The position numbers and the translations under genes were made by a program. The notes beneath the pieces are model-generated. The model was not told the DNA's origin, did no database searches, and saw only the letters and a program-made list of their open reading frames with translations. 64,000 nt of DNA, from contig OZ020244.1 in assembly GCA_963971285.1 (NCBI GenBank), forward strand, positions 20,088,001-20,152,000, written 5' to 3'. This stretch comes from Astropecten irregularis. Lineage: Eukaryota > Echinodermata > Asteroidea > Paxillosida > Astropectinidae. Shown here piece after piece: positions 1 through 13,736 of this stretch (position 1 is its first letter; each line of letters starts with the position of its first letter).

Positions 1-3000
1 ATATTTAGACCATGATTCTCTTTTGACAGTGCTTTTGGAGAGGTAGTTTCTGCTTCCCTTGAACATTGCCAGTGGAATTTTCTGAACAGTTGTTGTCATT
101 CAGTGGTTGGTGCAAAGTTTAGGCTGGTACATGTACCTTTTGGAGAGCGAAATGGTAATGTCTTATTTTAAAACTGGACAAAATTGAATATGAATGAGAT
201 GAGTGCAGGTGATGCATATTTCAGACTTTGAACAACTGGCAATCGTACCATGCAATTGCTTGTTTGTGGTATCTTAGTTTGACATCAGAAATAAGAATCA
301 AAAGTCTCTCGAGTATAGAACTCTTGAAACCGAGTTGAAACATTCAGTTCCTGTATTAACAATGGCACAGTGTGCATAACTCCTTTTGGGAGGGGGGGGG
401 GTGGACTAAGTGCTTTCACTTCAGAAACAAAACCTCTGCTGTCAGCACAGCCAAAACAAATTAATAGTTTAAGAGATTAAAACTATAATTGCCATTCTGG
501 AATGTTACCTTAGGAACAGAGGGGTCTAAATGTTTGCCTCATGTCAGGATGTGGTCTGGCAATAAATATTTGGATGTTAAGAGGGTCTGTCTGAGATGAT
601 TCCTGCTGGGGGAAATAGAGATGGGCTGAAACAATTGACCTTTTATCAAGTGGCAGTTATAATACAGGCTCATGATTCTCTTTTTATCATTGGTGGGGGT
701 ATGTGAAGGACCCTCCAGCCCCTACCTGAATACACACTATCACTGACATTCTATTCCCAGGATGGCATTTGTGGGGGTCTAAACCTGTCACCACTCCACA
801 AGCACTGCTTGTCTTCCTGCTTGCCCTCCAAGAGGTCCCAGGACCTATGACCCTCCTCCTCCCAGGTCTTTCTACAGACAGATTTATGGCACTCCCCCCA
901 TCTCAGCAGCCAGGCTTGAATGTTCCTGGCGGCTTTGAGGATGTGGGAAGGGATAGCACAAGAGGGCTCAGTGTTTAGATTTGTGTATCTACTCTCTTCT
1001 TTTGACATGGCACATGAATTTTGCTTTGGTATGTTGGTTGGCATGTGGTCTGTTGTGTTGAAACTTTCAGCTGATAGTTTGGCAGGAAAAGGCAATGAAG
1101 GTCTATGAGAAATGCACCATGAACTTGCAAGTCTGTATCATTTACCCCTTTTTGATTATGTTCCTAATTATCCCTGGTAGATGAATTCCTAATTATTTAG
1201 GGCCTTCAAGCCCATCCTTTATTAAGTGTGCCAATCTTTAATGACCAAGGACCCCTCATTTCTGACACTAGGAGTGAGTACTAGGACCAATTCATTTCAA
1301 TGCCATGGCTTGTAAATCTTTCAAATTCAAGTTGGACTGTCCAGTCGAATGGACATAGGGTAGGTTTGGTTGCTCTAATAAGTTCATCCGAACCTTCACA
1401 GTTGATTGGTTACTGTGGTGGATTGAATTTTTTCCTCTGTGTTAGTTACTGCTTGGTTCCACTGCAGAACCAAACCAGTCCAGACTACCACCAACCATGG
1501 AGGTAGCTACATGTACCTCCATGCACCAACCCTTGGCATCCCTTCCCATTGATCCATCCCACCAATCAGTTAGCACATTGTAATTGATTGCTCCAAGTCA
1601 CAGTTGACCTGGGAGAACCTAATCAGCCTCATTTAACATGTTTACAAACCCTGTCTGATCAGGTGCTAATGGAATATGGCCACAATGGGGTTTACCTCTG
1701 TAAGGTCAGTTTTAGCTGGCCTTGTTTGACCCCTGGACGCTACCTCCATGTCATGCTTGACCCAAGAGGTCCTCCTCATCTCCCCCATTGGACTGGGCAG
1801 CTGTCATCATCATTAGCTATGATGTGTTAGGATCATTTTGGGCAATGGCCTGGTATGGAGGTTGTTAGCCAATAACTGCTGTGCGCTTGTCCTCAACTTC
1901 ACCAGGTTGGAGGATCAGTGCACATGTACATTGAACATCTGTAGATCCCTCCATAATTTCTGGCCATGAACTTGAGGGTCCACCTTCAGTTACAACCCCT
2001 AGGGTCGATTTCACCATGATTTCACCAAACTCTTTGTAACTTACTATCAATCATAGGACTTATGATGCATTGAAGCCCCACGTGGGATAGGTCCCCTACG
2101 ATGGTTATCCTTCGTTACTCGAGTTACGATCAATGGCAGGGCTTCGTGAAATCGACCTGTGGACCTGGAGCTTCAATTGCATGATCTGGACCAAGAATCC
2201 TATGAGGTTCTGACCAGCCAAGTCCATGATGATTGGTTTTCTTGTAAAATGTCTTTTCAGTCTATGATGATTCCAAATCCTTTTAAAAGTTTGAAATTGA
2301 TTTTAGAATTTGTGGCCTGTTGTGTGTATTTGAGTCTAACCTAGAGTGTACGTGTACTACTACTAGCGTGGACATTATTGCACAATTTGATTATCAGAGC
2401 CTTGACCACAAAGGACTGTTGTACAGTGATACTGTAGGTAGGCAGTCCTGTACACACTGCCTCCAAGTAGGAAATGTTCAGCTAACTGTAAACGGAAGTC
2501 ATCAAATAACACAACGGATTGCATGTGCATCCCCCAGACCACCACCGCGTCATTTCCTCATCACTTCCTCCACTTCTTCAGTTTCGACTTCGTGCTGTGG
2601 CGCCTGGCCAGCCCTGATCATCGGATCCGGCATTGTTTCAGGGCCATTTGATTGGATTTTTGTTGACAGGAAAGAAGTCTCTACAGTAGTATATTAATGT
2701 TTGAGGTTGAAAAGAAAACAACAGAACCATCTGAATGCACTTTTTGCGTGGAGTTGCATGGTATATAATTATAGCATTGTTTATAGCATCGTTATCTAAT
2801 TGTTTTATCTGTGGTTGTTCAAAACACATATTCAAGGGAGTTGAAGTAATCCTTGTTTGTGGTTATGATTTACAAATGCAACTCTAGTTTGGTTAATGAC
2901 AAAAGGAAGTCTCCTTCAGAATTGTTATCCCGCGTCATCAAATTATGTCCTTGAGGTCCTCATTTCTCATAACATTCTGGGGGCATACATGTACAACCCT

Positions 3001-3460
3001 AGTGACCGATCCTTACTGTTCCAGTGTCTATTGCTGGTTGATCCAACATGTTTGGTAGGTACCCGTCCCTGCCCTAGTTTAATCATGCACAGTACAACAC
3101 TTGTCCTTTTTTGTATTTGAAACAAAAACCTCCGTCGCTAAAGACAAATTTACCTTTATTTGGTATTCTCTCTTTGTGAGAGAAGTTGTGCACCGGTAGT
3201 TTTGTTCTAAATAAGCGATATATTTTGTTTTAATATCACTTTCAGGCTTCGCGTGCATGTATTTCATTGATAGCGTTGCATTTTGTGTATTAGTGGACTT
3301 TCATTACTAAAAATGTGACTACTAAAAAAGCAAGGACATGTTTTGGAATCACTTAGTTAATCCGGCATAAATCTCTAACTGATGTTTAGTTTTGTTTTTA
3401 TATTCACCGGCATGGAAAAAAAAAGGAAGTAAGCGCAAATTACTGTAATCTATTAAACAG
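1..3460. other. Upstream flank, no gene recognised
   Basis: Only short frames without family resemblance or splice support. A G-run lies at about 392-402 and one foldback repeat at 2002-2157. The rest shows nothing I can name. Confidence 0.6.
2002..2157. mobile_element. Foldback MITE, GGGTCGATTTCAC family, copy 1
   Basis: It begins GGGTCGATTTCACC and ends CGTGAAATCGACC, an inverted pair. Its interior (CTTACTATCAATCATAGGAC, GTTACGATCAAT) matches the copy at 62352-62500, so the two are one dispersed family. Confidence 0.7.
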
Positions 3461-3505
3461 CCAATGGGTGCTTCTGTGGTGACCCATGTGACCTCTGCTA
3501 TATAG
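3461..3505 (+). promoter_or_regulatory. Possible core promoter: CCAAT box and TATA-like box
   Basis: CCAAT at 3461-3465 is followed 33 bases later by CTATATAG at 3498-3505, a spacing seen in TATA promoters. Initiation would fall near 3530 and leave a 5' leader of about 560 nt before the ATG at 4089. An 80-codon upstream reading frame (3802-4044) would sit in such a leader, which argues either for a start site further downstream or for translational control. No transcript evidence is available. Confidence 0.3.
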
Positions 3506-4088
3506 CCCTTTTCTTTTGATTAAACACTTAGCATACAGGATGTCATATGTAGAACTAATTTCCAAACGGCATATCCTCTGAACTGTAGGCATATCCTGCA
3601 CCGAGCCCCACCATTGTCAATATTCTGAACCCCATGTACAGTTAGGTATTGTCCTTGTAGTTGTTGAGGACGGAAGAAGTACAGTGTAGGCCAGATCTCT
3701 GACAGCCACATAACCTCAACTGCTTGTCAAACCTTCCAGGAAGCAAATTGCTTGCCAGTGTTTAAAACCTGAAGTACAGATCTACAAATCATTATCTGCA
3801 AGTGCATAGCCGCCTCACCTCACTCTCTTGGGAATCGGATTTCATACTAACGTTAAAGATCTTGGCAACAAACAGAATCCCCAAGATACATTTTGCGGGT
3901 GAATCCCCGCTTTTCATGCTGGACATCTTCAAAGATTCCCGCTGCTTTTCCGTCAGTAGAAGTCTGATATTTGTGGTGGAGGTGAATCAGAATAAGACCT
4001 ATCACTCGGATACAGACTTCTGTCGAGGTGCCATCTTCTTCTGAGGAGTTTGTTGGGTGCCATTCTTTGGCGAGGATTTGAAGTCGAG

Positions 4089-4183
4089 ATGGCGGAGAGG
4101 ATAATCAAGCCGTATGTCCCACCTCCTGGTGGTGTTGTCAATGCCAGCGCCAGAAATGTCCAAGAGAGCTTCATGACGAAGAG
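4089..4183 (+). CDS. IQSEC1: IQSEC coding exon 1 (predicted start exon)
   Basis: ATG at 4089 has G at -3 and G at +4, and an in-frame TAA lies upstream at 3993-3995 with no ATG between. The frame reads MAERIIKPYVPPPGGVVNAS and on to FMTK, then ends after two bases of a codon at a good donor (AAGAG|GTAAAC). The acceptor at 29758-29759 begins its exon with the third base of a codon, so AG+T makes Ser and the frame continues into DPHEVETLSS. A phase match arises by chance one time in three, and I do not recognise this N-terminus from other IQSECs, so further exons could lie between. The join spans a 25.6-kb intron. Confidence 0.6.
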
Positions 4184-5562
4184 GTAAACTTGATTTACTT
4201 GTTAATGGCAATACTCTCCACACAATTTAATACCGGTTTGACCGGGATGCAGTGAGGGGTAGGCTTTGTCATCCATGTGTGTAACCATGGAAGAAGGAAA
4301 AACCAATTTGGACACTCCATCATCTTGAACAATGTTCTCTTGAATTGTGTGGGTCACATCTTGAGATGAACCAGCCCACTCTGGCTTGTCACCGTTCTCA
4401 TGGAGACTGACTGAAAATCAAAGCATGGTTCGTTTCAAAAGTGAACACTACCACTCAGAATGATCCTTTAATATTTATACCACAAACAATGTCTACTTCC
4501 ACCCAGCACTTCAACCTGAAGTTTTATCCAAGAGTTAGGAGGGATTAGACATACATGTAGGGACATATGTAGACATAAAATGCATGTAAGATTCAGATAT
4601 GATTCCTGGTAATGATTCTGTGTTTCTGTATAGTGCATAATTGGATTTACATGTAGGCCTACTGCCATTCACATACAAAAAGTCTGGCAGGGTACTGTGA
4701 AATGTAGCCTACATGTACATGTAGCTAGAAAGATGTCATGTACTGTTGGCAATGCAGTTTGTGAAAAGCAGCAAGAATCTTGGACTGGAAATGATCAGGC
4801 TTTTGCGTGACTGACTGCTTCATCAAGAGAGGTTGTAGAATGTCCAGGGAGGCACAAACAAAAAATAGCTGCCTCCTGATCAATCAGTAACATCTTCAGA
4901 ATAAGACAAAAACACAGAGCCTGTGACGTTTCACCCCAGTCACTCGTCTTGCCGAGAAGACAATCTCATCCTTTCCTTTCCTCCGCTTGATTATTGAATG
5001 TTGCTTGTTAATTAACGTAGCAACAGAAGCATGCTTTGAAATCCACCGTGCAGTGGGAATTGACACAAGTTCATTGTGCAGGGGGGGTTATCTGACAAAT
5101 CCCAGTTTGATGTTTATGACAAAGTGCATTCTTGTCCTTATGTTTGTCATCTTTTCTGATGGGGCATTAGTGAGGTAGTAAAGGCACTGGCATCAAAAGT
5201 GGGCTAGGTAGCTCAGGAGATGAAGGTTCTGAATTCAGAACATATGATGACTGATATTGTCCATCCGATAATGCTTGCCCTGGTACCCTGCTTGTCCTGG
5301 TACCCATGGCATGTCCTCTACTACTTCAGCACCGCTAATGATGTACACAAATCATGGCATCTGTTTATTTGTACAATATAAAGAAAAGAAATCAAAATTC
5401 TATGGGACACTTCGTCACATCATGAAGAAGGATGCATAATGCATTCTATGGTGTATCTGCCCTTGCAGCTTTATTTCTAAACAGACAATTCTTGGGGAGG
5501 GGTGCTTGGTTATTACATGTATTTGTCAAATATTTTGCAAACGATATTTGTAATGATTCATT

Positions 5563-5656
5563 CGAACATAGCAGGATCTTTCTCATAAGGCTACAATATT
5601 TTACCATTCGAGAAAGATTCTGCTAGGATGGAAACATCAGTCCTTCCTAAAAACTC
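5563..5656. mobile_element. Foldback repeat, GCAGGATCTTTCTC family, copy 1
   Basis: CATAGCAGGATCTTTCTCAT opposes GAGAAAGATTCTGCTAGGAT. Same arms as at 37012-37110. Confidence 0.6.
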
Positions 5657-5868
5657 TTTCCAATTAAAACAGAAATGTAGGATCAAGGGAGCAGTTATGT
5701 TGTATTATTTCAACCCATATTTAAAGCAAGAAATGTTAATGTTTGATGAAACCCAAACATGACTAATGCAATATGAAAATGCACTTAGGATTAAAATAAA
5801 GTAAAGATATTATAGTAGACCACAAAATATCTGTATAAAATGAGAATGTTGTCCAGAGAAGGCCTTCT

Positions 5869-6110
5869 GGGGCCAATTTCATAGAGCTGCTTAGCACAAA
5901 AAATTGCTTAGCACAACAATGGCTTGTCCAATAAAACAAACCACAATTGAAAATTTGAGTTGATATTCGTGGTCAGCGAACAACAGCCAAAGAACAATTG
6001 CAAGTGATACACAACACATGGAAATTTGGTTGTTAATCCTGTTTTTATTAAGACAGAAAAGTCATGCTTAGAGAAATGTTTGTGCTAAGTAGCTCTATGA
6101 AATTGGCCCC
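5869..6110. mobile_element. MITE, GGGGCCAATTTCAT family, copy 1
   Basis: The ends GGGGCCAATTTCATAGAGCT and AGCTCTATGAAATTGGCCCC are exact inverted repeats of 20 bases, extended by CTTAGCAC motifs. The interior shares CAACACATG, TTGGTTGTTAATCCTG and AACAGCCAAAGAACAATTGC with the other copies. No coding capacity. Confidence 0.9.
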
Positions 6111-6630
6111 TGTACTAGGAACAACCAGGACTAGCGCTGTCATCTATTCACTTCAGGTTTCATTTTCAACATGGTTCTCCACCTTCCCTCCCCCACCTCC
6201 CAACTACTACCCGAACCAGATTGGACTTTGTGATGGTGTGTACGTTTCCGTCCTTATATTAAATGTAAACACCCAAAACGAGCATAACCATTCATTGGGC
6301 CAGGCTTGAGTCACGTTTGTTATCAGCGGCACGTGGGAATTTAAAATGAATGAGTAGCGCTTTGCAAACAGGGCGTGCACCGCAGATAGAGTGGCTGTTT
6401 TACTGTGAAAATGTCATCATGACAAAACGGTGCACAGGGCATTGTAAATTTATAAATACCAAGGTTGACAAGAGAGATGAAATGGATATGATATTGTTAT
6501 TGTGTACACTGGTGTTCTGTCAGGAATGATGTATGTACCGTAATCCAGCCGGCCATTTGAGACTGTTAATGAGTCGCGGGTTGCCATTTTGGATATTAAG
6601 TGTCTAGGATGCATTTGAGTATAGGCCTAC

Positions 6631-6686
6631 TGTTCTGCTGTACCAACCAAGCTTAATGTTCTGCTGTACCAACCAAGCTTAATGTT
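6631..6686 (+). repeat. Perfect 26-bp tandem duplication
   Basis: The unit beginning TGTTCTGCTGTACCAACC occurs twice without a change (6631-6656 and 6657-6682) and begins a third time. A recent slip duplication. Confidence 0.95.
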
Positions 6687-7029
6687 GTGAGTATAACTGC
6701 TATCATTGCTTATGTTGGGGGAAGTTAAGTTTATACCACATCCATATCATAAAGTGGTCACACAGTGGTTGTTCCATCTACAGTACGTGCAGTTTTTCTC
6801 CCCTGTCTTTCCTGGGCAGACGAACCAGTTAGTGACATGATCAGTGGTAACTGTGTGTTTCATAACCTTTGTGAAATGAAACCCACTGGGCGAATTCAAG
6901 TATATTGTCACTCTTCTCTATGGAATGAGTCTTGAAACAACAACAAGGCCCAAGGTACAGTATATGTACGCTGATAGTTGGACCATACAGCTAGGAAGTT
7001 GGACTCACAAGTATCTAGTGCTATCCATA

Positions 7030-7275
7030 GGGCCAATTTTACGGCCCTGCTTAGCACACAAATTTGCTAAGCATGAAATTTCTGCCTTGGCAATAAAAAC
7101 AGGATTAACAACCAAATTTCAATGTGTTGTGTATAACTTGTGAATCTTGTTCTTTGGCTGTTGTTCGCTGACCAAGAATATCAAATGGAATAATTAATGC
7201 TGGTTTGTTTTATTGGGCAAGACATTTTTGTGCTTAGCAATTTTGCATGCTTAGCAGCTCCTTGAAATTGGCCCC
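7030..7275. mobile_element. MITE, GGGGCCAATTTCAT family, copy 2
   Basis: Ends GGGCCAATTTTACGGCCCTG and GCTCCTTGAAATTGGCCCC; interior TTCTTTGGCTGTTGTTCGCT is the reverse complement of the copy 1 core. 246 bp. Confidence 0.88.
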
Positions 7276-10200
7276 TGTATTGAGGTTGTTTTTGTTGTTA
7301 CTGCTTCTTCCCCTCATTATATTATCTGGTGTTTGTCAGGAGACTCTGTCCATGTGCCTCATCAGCCTCCTGCCTGTCCTGTTGTGTTTCTTACTATTAT
7401 CAAAGTTGTAAGAGTTCATCAGAGATGAAGAGGAGACAAATAAATCATGCCCTGGGACTGGGAAAGAAAAAACCAAAAAGAAGGAAAAAGGCTTGTGCTG
7501 CAAAGTCATGCGTGTACCTACAGCTACAATACTAGTTTGTGTGTTTTGAGTCCCTGGTGAATTTCTGCGTAATAGGTTGTTTGTTTCATTTGTGTGAGCG
7601 CTTGATTACAAAATTGGGTTCAGTAGTGGATTGACGGACTGGAGATGTCTTGTTTGTGTAACATCTGTAGGCCTACTCGATGGCACAGTTTGTTCTTTTT
7701 GCGTGTGACTGAAAACGAAGAAGACCTGTGTATTTTAGACTCATCCCCATTTGCTCCACCTGTGTTAGTGTCACATTGATCAGCACATCGCCCGACTGCT
7801 GTCTTTGTCACACTGACTGCTGTCATACGTTTGTCACCGTGCCATTGCCTGTGATTGTCATATGGCCTCACTTGTCATGCTGTTTTGAGAGTGAGAGTGA
7901 AGTGTGAGTGAAATACGCTGGGTTGTTTCATCACCGAACTGTCAAGGAATTGGGTTCCCACTTCCCAGTGGCACCTGTTTGCTGTTCCATCCATACAGTA
8001 AGTTCCTTTGATCTCTCTGTAGTTCCATATGGGCATTATTTGATTTTTTAAGGCATCACTAAGTATTTAGGAAATGGTTTTGAATTCATGATTGCATCAA
8101 CATTGATGACATTTTTCTTTGGATTGGGAAGTGGGTTTACTGTAGAGGATGTCCTGATTGTTCTCCACTCTGCTTGGATGTCTTTGTCAAATGTACTGTC
8201 ATTCTCAGAATGATTAGGTTGATGTTCCCATAACATTCTTACATCATGTATATTGCTAGCACCGGTTTATGAGCCAGTTGTGTGCCTCTTGTAGCGCCAA
8301 GTCATTTACAGCGCTGTCTAGGACATTTTTTAGGCAAACACTGTTTGCAACGAATCATTAGATGATCAGTTACGGGAAGATTGCTTGCACACGAGCCAAC
8401 ATTTCTCGATAACCCATGAAATGCACGAATGCCTGCAAAGTTCATGTTCAAGTATTCCATCATGTTATGTTTTATTGGCGGGCGGAGCCTCATTTACATT
8501 GTGTACAGCGTCATCCGAGATATCTAGACTTCAGCATACATGTATGCATCATGCAACATAACTGCTCCTACTCCTCCTAGTATGTATCATATAAAAGTAA
8601 AGTTATGAAACTGCAAACTGCCAATGTTAATCCACAAAGCCAGGAGCTGATTTCTCCAAGGTACGAGATCTAGAGAATTGCCAGACTGACAGGAAGATGG
8701 TATCGATCGGCAGCATCTCAGAGAGAGAGAGCGTGTCCTTCCTGCTAGTCGGTTTTTTTTTCGTTTGAGTTGGAGAAGGGACACTCATTCTCTTGGCAAC
8801 TAGGTTTTTTTTCTGGTGTGATTTAGGTCAAGTTCATTTGGTCATTTGGCAGACACCGTCTGAGAAAAGAACTTGGCAGACTTGTTCTTTTTTTTCTCTT
8901 CGAGTAACAGGTGATGAAGCAGACACTCTTTTTAAAGTAGCGGATGTCTCGTGAGTTGACACTGACAGTAATCGACATTAGCCTGGGATGGGAAAGTGGG
9001 TACTCCATATCCTTTATCAAATCTAGACATGGGGTAACTTTGTATTTACTAAGGCCCTTTCCATAGTATTCCTAATGTATGCCATTTCTGTATGTATATT
9101 AATACAATGTGCAGTGCATGCAGCTGTCTGCTAGGAATTTAAAACGTTTGACATGCGTTTGACGTTTGTTCAATTTTGACATGCATTATACAAAACAAAA
9201 CAGTGGTTCCAAATGTTGATTTTGCATTGCACTTGTTAATTAGTTATTAGCAGATCAAATAGAGGATCTGATTCTGAAACAGCAAACATGTTGTTTAAGA
9301 GATGGCCACACATTTTGCATTTTTATATTTTGTATATATATAAATTATGCATTATAATATGAAAAGAAGTGAAAACTCTCAGGTTTCAAGTCATTTTGCC
9401 ATTTTGCCGGTTTGCATAAAAGCCTTAGGATGTATTGCCTTGTTATGCATGCGGTGAATGCCTTTTACACTGCCTCATTGGATGTGTGTAATCTTTGCAT
9501 GGTGTAATGTAGAATGGTCTGTAGTACAGCCATGTTATACTACTTGTTTTTAAAGTTATGTGCTTTTGATAATAACTAGTTCCTAACAGTATTATTACAC
9601 AAGGTTCTTCCTTGTCTTCCTTCCTCCAATGCAATAATACACTGAATATGGGTTTAAAACCTACTGCTTATCAGCACTCCACAACTCCCGGGAAAATAAT
9701 AAATCTTTTCGGTTCGGTTACATGTATTTCTGTATTTCCCCAAAAAAAACCTTCCCTGTAACTTTAATGGCAGCGGAAATGAATCCTTTTACGATCCAAG
9801 GCCACTGCCTGCCAGAAACTACATGTATATCTCCCTGACACTGTACATGCTGTGTGCAGGATGCACTGGCTTGACACAAATGGTACACAGTTTCTCTCCG
9901 AAGGCCATCTTGGTATTTCATTGGTAGTGTAAGATTGAGCATGGATTGAGTACATGTATGTGTAGGATCTGCTGCCTTGAGACTGTAGCTGGTCTAGCTG
10001 GCCGGAAGTAGTTAAGTGCTCAGTGGTGTGGGAATTGAAGCAACCTTGAACATTGTGAGATCAATAGAACATGGACCCCGACCATAAAAATCCTAGAGCT
10101 TGTGTTGTTGTTGTCATTATCACTCGACTGATAGAGATCCACATTTAGATTAATAGAGAAAGAAGCATCCCAAATATCTTAGAGAATTTCAAAAACAACA

Positions 10201-13200
10201 GCCAAAAAATGTCAGCCATCAAATGAGAACATGTGTAACGGAGTCAGGGGAGGACGGTTCTCGGGGAGAAAGAAACGGAGATGAAGCTGGTTAGTCTGCA
10301 CATAATGAAAATAGTGTTGCCTAATGGGTTAGTGAGAAAGTGTCTGAACCATCCGGTTTTCACCCATTTTGACAGTTTCAGCGTGGGTGCATGGCGCAGC
10401 GGTGCACACCAGCTCCTTATGTTGAAGTACCTGATATGAAAACAGGAAATTAAGAGTGTTTTGAATGTATAAATATGAGCCAAGATGGCGGGTTGAGTCA
10501 TGTTGAGACTTTACCCCACTCTCTCTCTGCTTGTCTGGATTACAGAACACCGATTCCCTCTGGTTTTCATGCAGCAATTTTGTTTCTCTCTCGTTTTGCC
10601 GAAATTCACACTTTGCGTTTTTAAGTGTGATGTGTTCACGGGGAAGGGGGCTAATCATATAATCCTCTTTATTAAAGAGGCAGGGATATCTATCCCTGGG
10701 GAGTATTTAAAGTCCAGTCAAGGAAAGATCAAACATCCTGAGGTTGGAGTATCTTTAGTGTCAGTGCAGCAATTAAAGTGAAAGGGTTTGATTGCACCCT
10801 TAGGAAGGGTCTGGTCTCTAGTGGGTTGCTGCCCTAATTCCTTCCCCTCTCTTGTTGCCTTTGCGGTCTTTCTGTGGAGATTTAGTCCCTCCGCTAGGGG
10901 GTGGTTGGTGGGGGAAGGGGAAAGCGAGACTGTTGGAAAGGATCAACTGCACCGGAATGGAAATGTTTTCCGATAGGAGAGATGCATCATTTCCAGTTGG
11001 CCCGGCTGGTGTCGGCTCAATTTTAAAGATGCATTCTCTGTGCTTTTATCAAATGTTTGGTTTCAAGAAGAACAAAAAGTTCTTAATAGTTGGCATTTTA
11101 TTACCAATTCCTTCATTTGGTATTAAGCTTTCAAATCACATGTATTGTAGACCTACCTAGAAACATCTGGTGCCATTCAATCATTCAAAATTGTTTTGAA
11201 ATAATTTTTCAGAATTTGTAAATCAATTAAGAATTTGTGAATTTTCAATGACAGACGTGTGTACCATTCATATCTCTCAGACTCACAAATTTTCGACATT
11301 TTGTTTTCAAAATCTGGTCAACTTAAAAAGTTTCTACAAAAAATGTTGAAAGAGGGTGTGATGTGTTTGGCTAGAATTTTACCTCATTTAAGCCGTATCA
11401 AGTCCAAAAGTTGCTTATTCTAAGGCAAAGGTATCGATAAGCTAAAGCATTTATGCACACGTACAAACAGAATTTTTGTTTCTAAAAAGATTGTACATAG
11501 CCAAGGATGATTTCTGTCTTATGTATGTAGCAGATGGAACGCTCCGATCCCTCTTGAGAAAAGGTCTCGTCACTTATTAATTGGTCTGCTTTGCAAATTC
11601 TGCTGTACCTCCTTTTAATGATTAAATTGATTTCATTTGGCCCTTCATTCATTTCAGCAGTGTGCGCTCATTATTTATTTCATCCCCAGTCAATTATCGC
11701 CAGGGAGCAGGTGGATAAATAAGATACATATCCCTGTCCAGTAAACACAAGGCCATCTAACAGGCCCTAGTGTCCAACTGCAATTACTATTAAAAATATC
11801 AAGGAACGAGACAGTGATGTAACATGAAAAACAGGAACATTTTTGATCCCGGATGGGATTTTTATCGGAAAGGAGTTGACCGTGCATGAGAGAGCAAGTG
11901 CTGAAATTGTTTAATTTAATTAAGCCGATGAAATAGGGCCACGCTACATCTTGTAATTATAGATGTTGAAAGCTCTTGTTATATAGAATAAAAGAAGAAG
12001 AAGATAGAAGGTAAAAGACAAAAGCCAACTCGTTTAGATGAGAATGTCGTTGGCCAAGAGATCTGGCTTGTGAAGAGGATGTACAGTACTTAGGCTGCTA
12101 GCTGCCTGTCGGAATTGATGGGTTGGAGATATCCTCAACTCTTTTAACTTGAATTTCTTGGGGGGATTTTCATTGAGTTGGACAAGGGAATGAGGTAAGA
12201 TTGGTTTGTCTGGTTGTTTTTTTATTTGTAGGAAGTTTTTTTTGTTCACCTTCTTTTTGAATGTTTCTTGGGGGTGTAGCATATTGCCTCACTTCACCTT
12301 GCTAGTGCAGTCTGCTTGTGTAAGGAACTTAGCAAGGCGGAAAGGGAATTTCTTTTTATAATTTGGACAGGAAATCTTTCTGGGGACATTCTGAGGTAGG
12401 CATTTTTTAGTCGGAGGGCCTAATTCAATTGAGGCATCTGCAATTGCAGCTGCGGAGGATGTAGAATTGTTGTTAAGGGGAATGGATTGCGGTTAACATC
12501 AAGGGGAGTTTGGATTATACAACCGTTTTTTTTTTATTAAGTACATGTAACAATCGCCTAACTGAGGAACACGATTGACAAAATGACTTTGTGTCGCAAT
12601 ATATGAGCAGAGTGCAAACTGGTTTTCAGTTTCAGGATCTATTTGTCATTTAACAATCATGGCAGGGTTGTAGGCCTACATTCAATGCATTCTGCTTTAT
12701 AGTATACCCACACCACGGCTGTTGTTATACATGACTCCACAGTATACACAGACTGTGTGTGATTGCATCAATCCCTACCACTAATACCAGGCCCAACGTC
12801 TGGTAATTCAGTCAGTTTTTGTATCATGTACACAAAGTTCAATGATTAATGAAGCTAATCAAGTCTTCTCGCTTTGTCCACAATCCCAGTTTCTCTCCCA
12901 TCTCGTGATTAATATTTGAGGACTCAAAAAAAAAAACCGACCATGCAGGGCCCTTGTCATAAATTCCATGTATCATATACAAACACCCGCCATAAAATGA
13001 CATTTATACGGCCGTGAGTCATCCTAAAATATGATGCTGTATACATCCTTGGGGTTTTGATGCTGATAGAATGATAGAGAGAGATTGTATTGATAGGGAA
13101 GATGAAGAAGTGGACACACATTCTCACTCCTGATGGTCTTTGCCCGAAATAACCTGGGCTGGGGGTCCCACTGGGACCTCTCAGCACAAATGCTGTTATC

Positions 13201-13634
13201 AGTTTGTATTTTATTCAGACTGGAATCTATTCCGTCCATCAGACTGTCTTTCTATTCCCTCAGTGCATCTTTGCTTGGCTGGACTGATTGGATGATGTAT
13301 AATGTACATGGCACTGTGACATTTCATTTGTCTGTTTCTTAACAACAAAGCTACATAACCTGCCCTCTTGATATTTAAAGAGCACCTTTTTCATTTATTT
13401 GCCAGAACAATTCATTGCATGTCAAATGTCCATCTTAATTAAGGATTGCAGGAATGGCGCTGGACTAACCATGACAGCCTATAAAAGCTGTAAAAATTAG
13501 ATGGGGCTTGTTTGCTTGCATAAGATGGCCAAAGTCTAAAGCAAATGAGGATATTGCACAGTGTTAGATTTTGGCAGATACAGGAAAGTTCCAACCCAGA
13601 ATGGTTTAAAATATGGTTAATAGGGTTAATAACT

Positions 13635-13736
13635 TAATCATCAAATAGCCACAAGGGAAACTGACCAAATTTTTAAGTCATTGAAAGGTGAACAAAGGAA
13701 AATGTACTACTGGAGCGGGATTCGAACCGGCGAACC
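13635..13736 (-). mobile_element. tRNA-like foldback family, truncated copy
   Basis: The terminal arm AATCATCAAATAGCCACAAG and AAGTCATTGAAAGGTGAAC lead into GGAGCGGGATTCGAACCGG, the reverse complement of a B-box region. The copy stops inside the tRNA-like part. Confidence 0.7.

Noticed and set aside
10329-10658. 109-codon - strand frame with overlapping + strand frames
   Set aside because: No family resemblance, no splice pattern and composition as in the surrounding intron.
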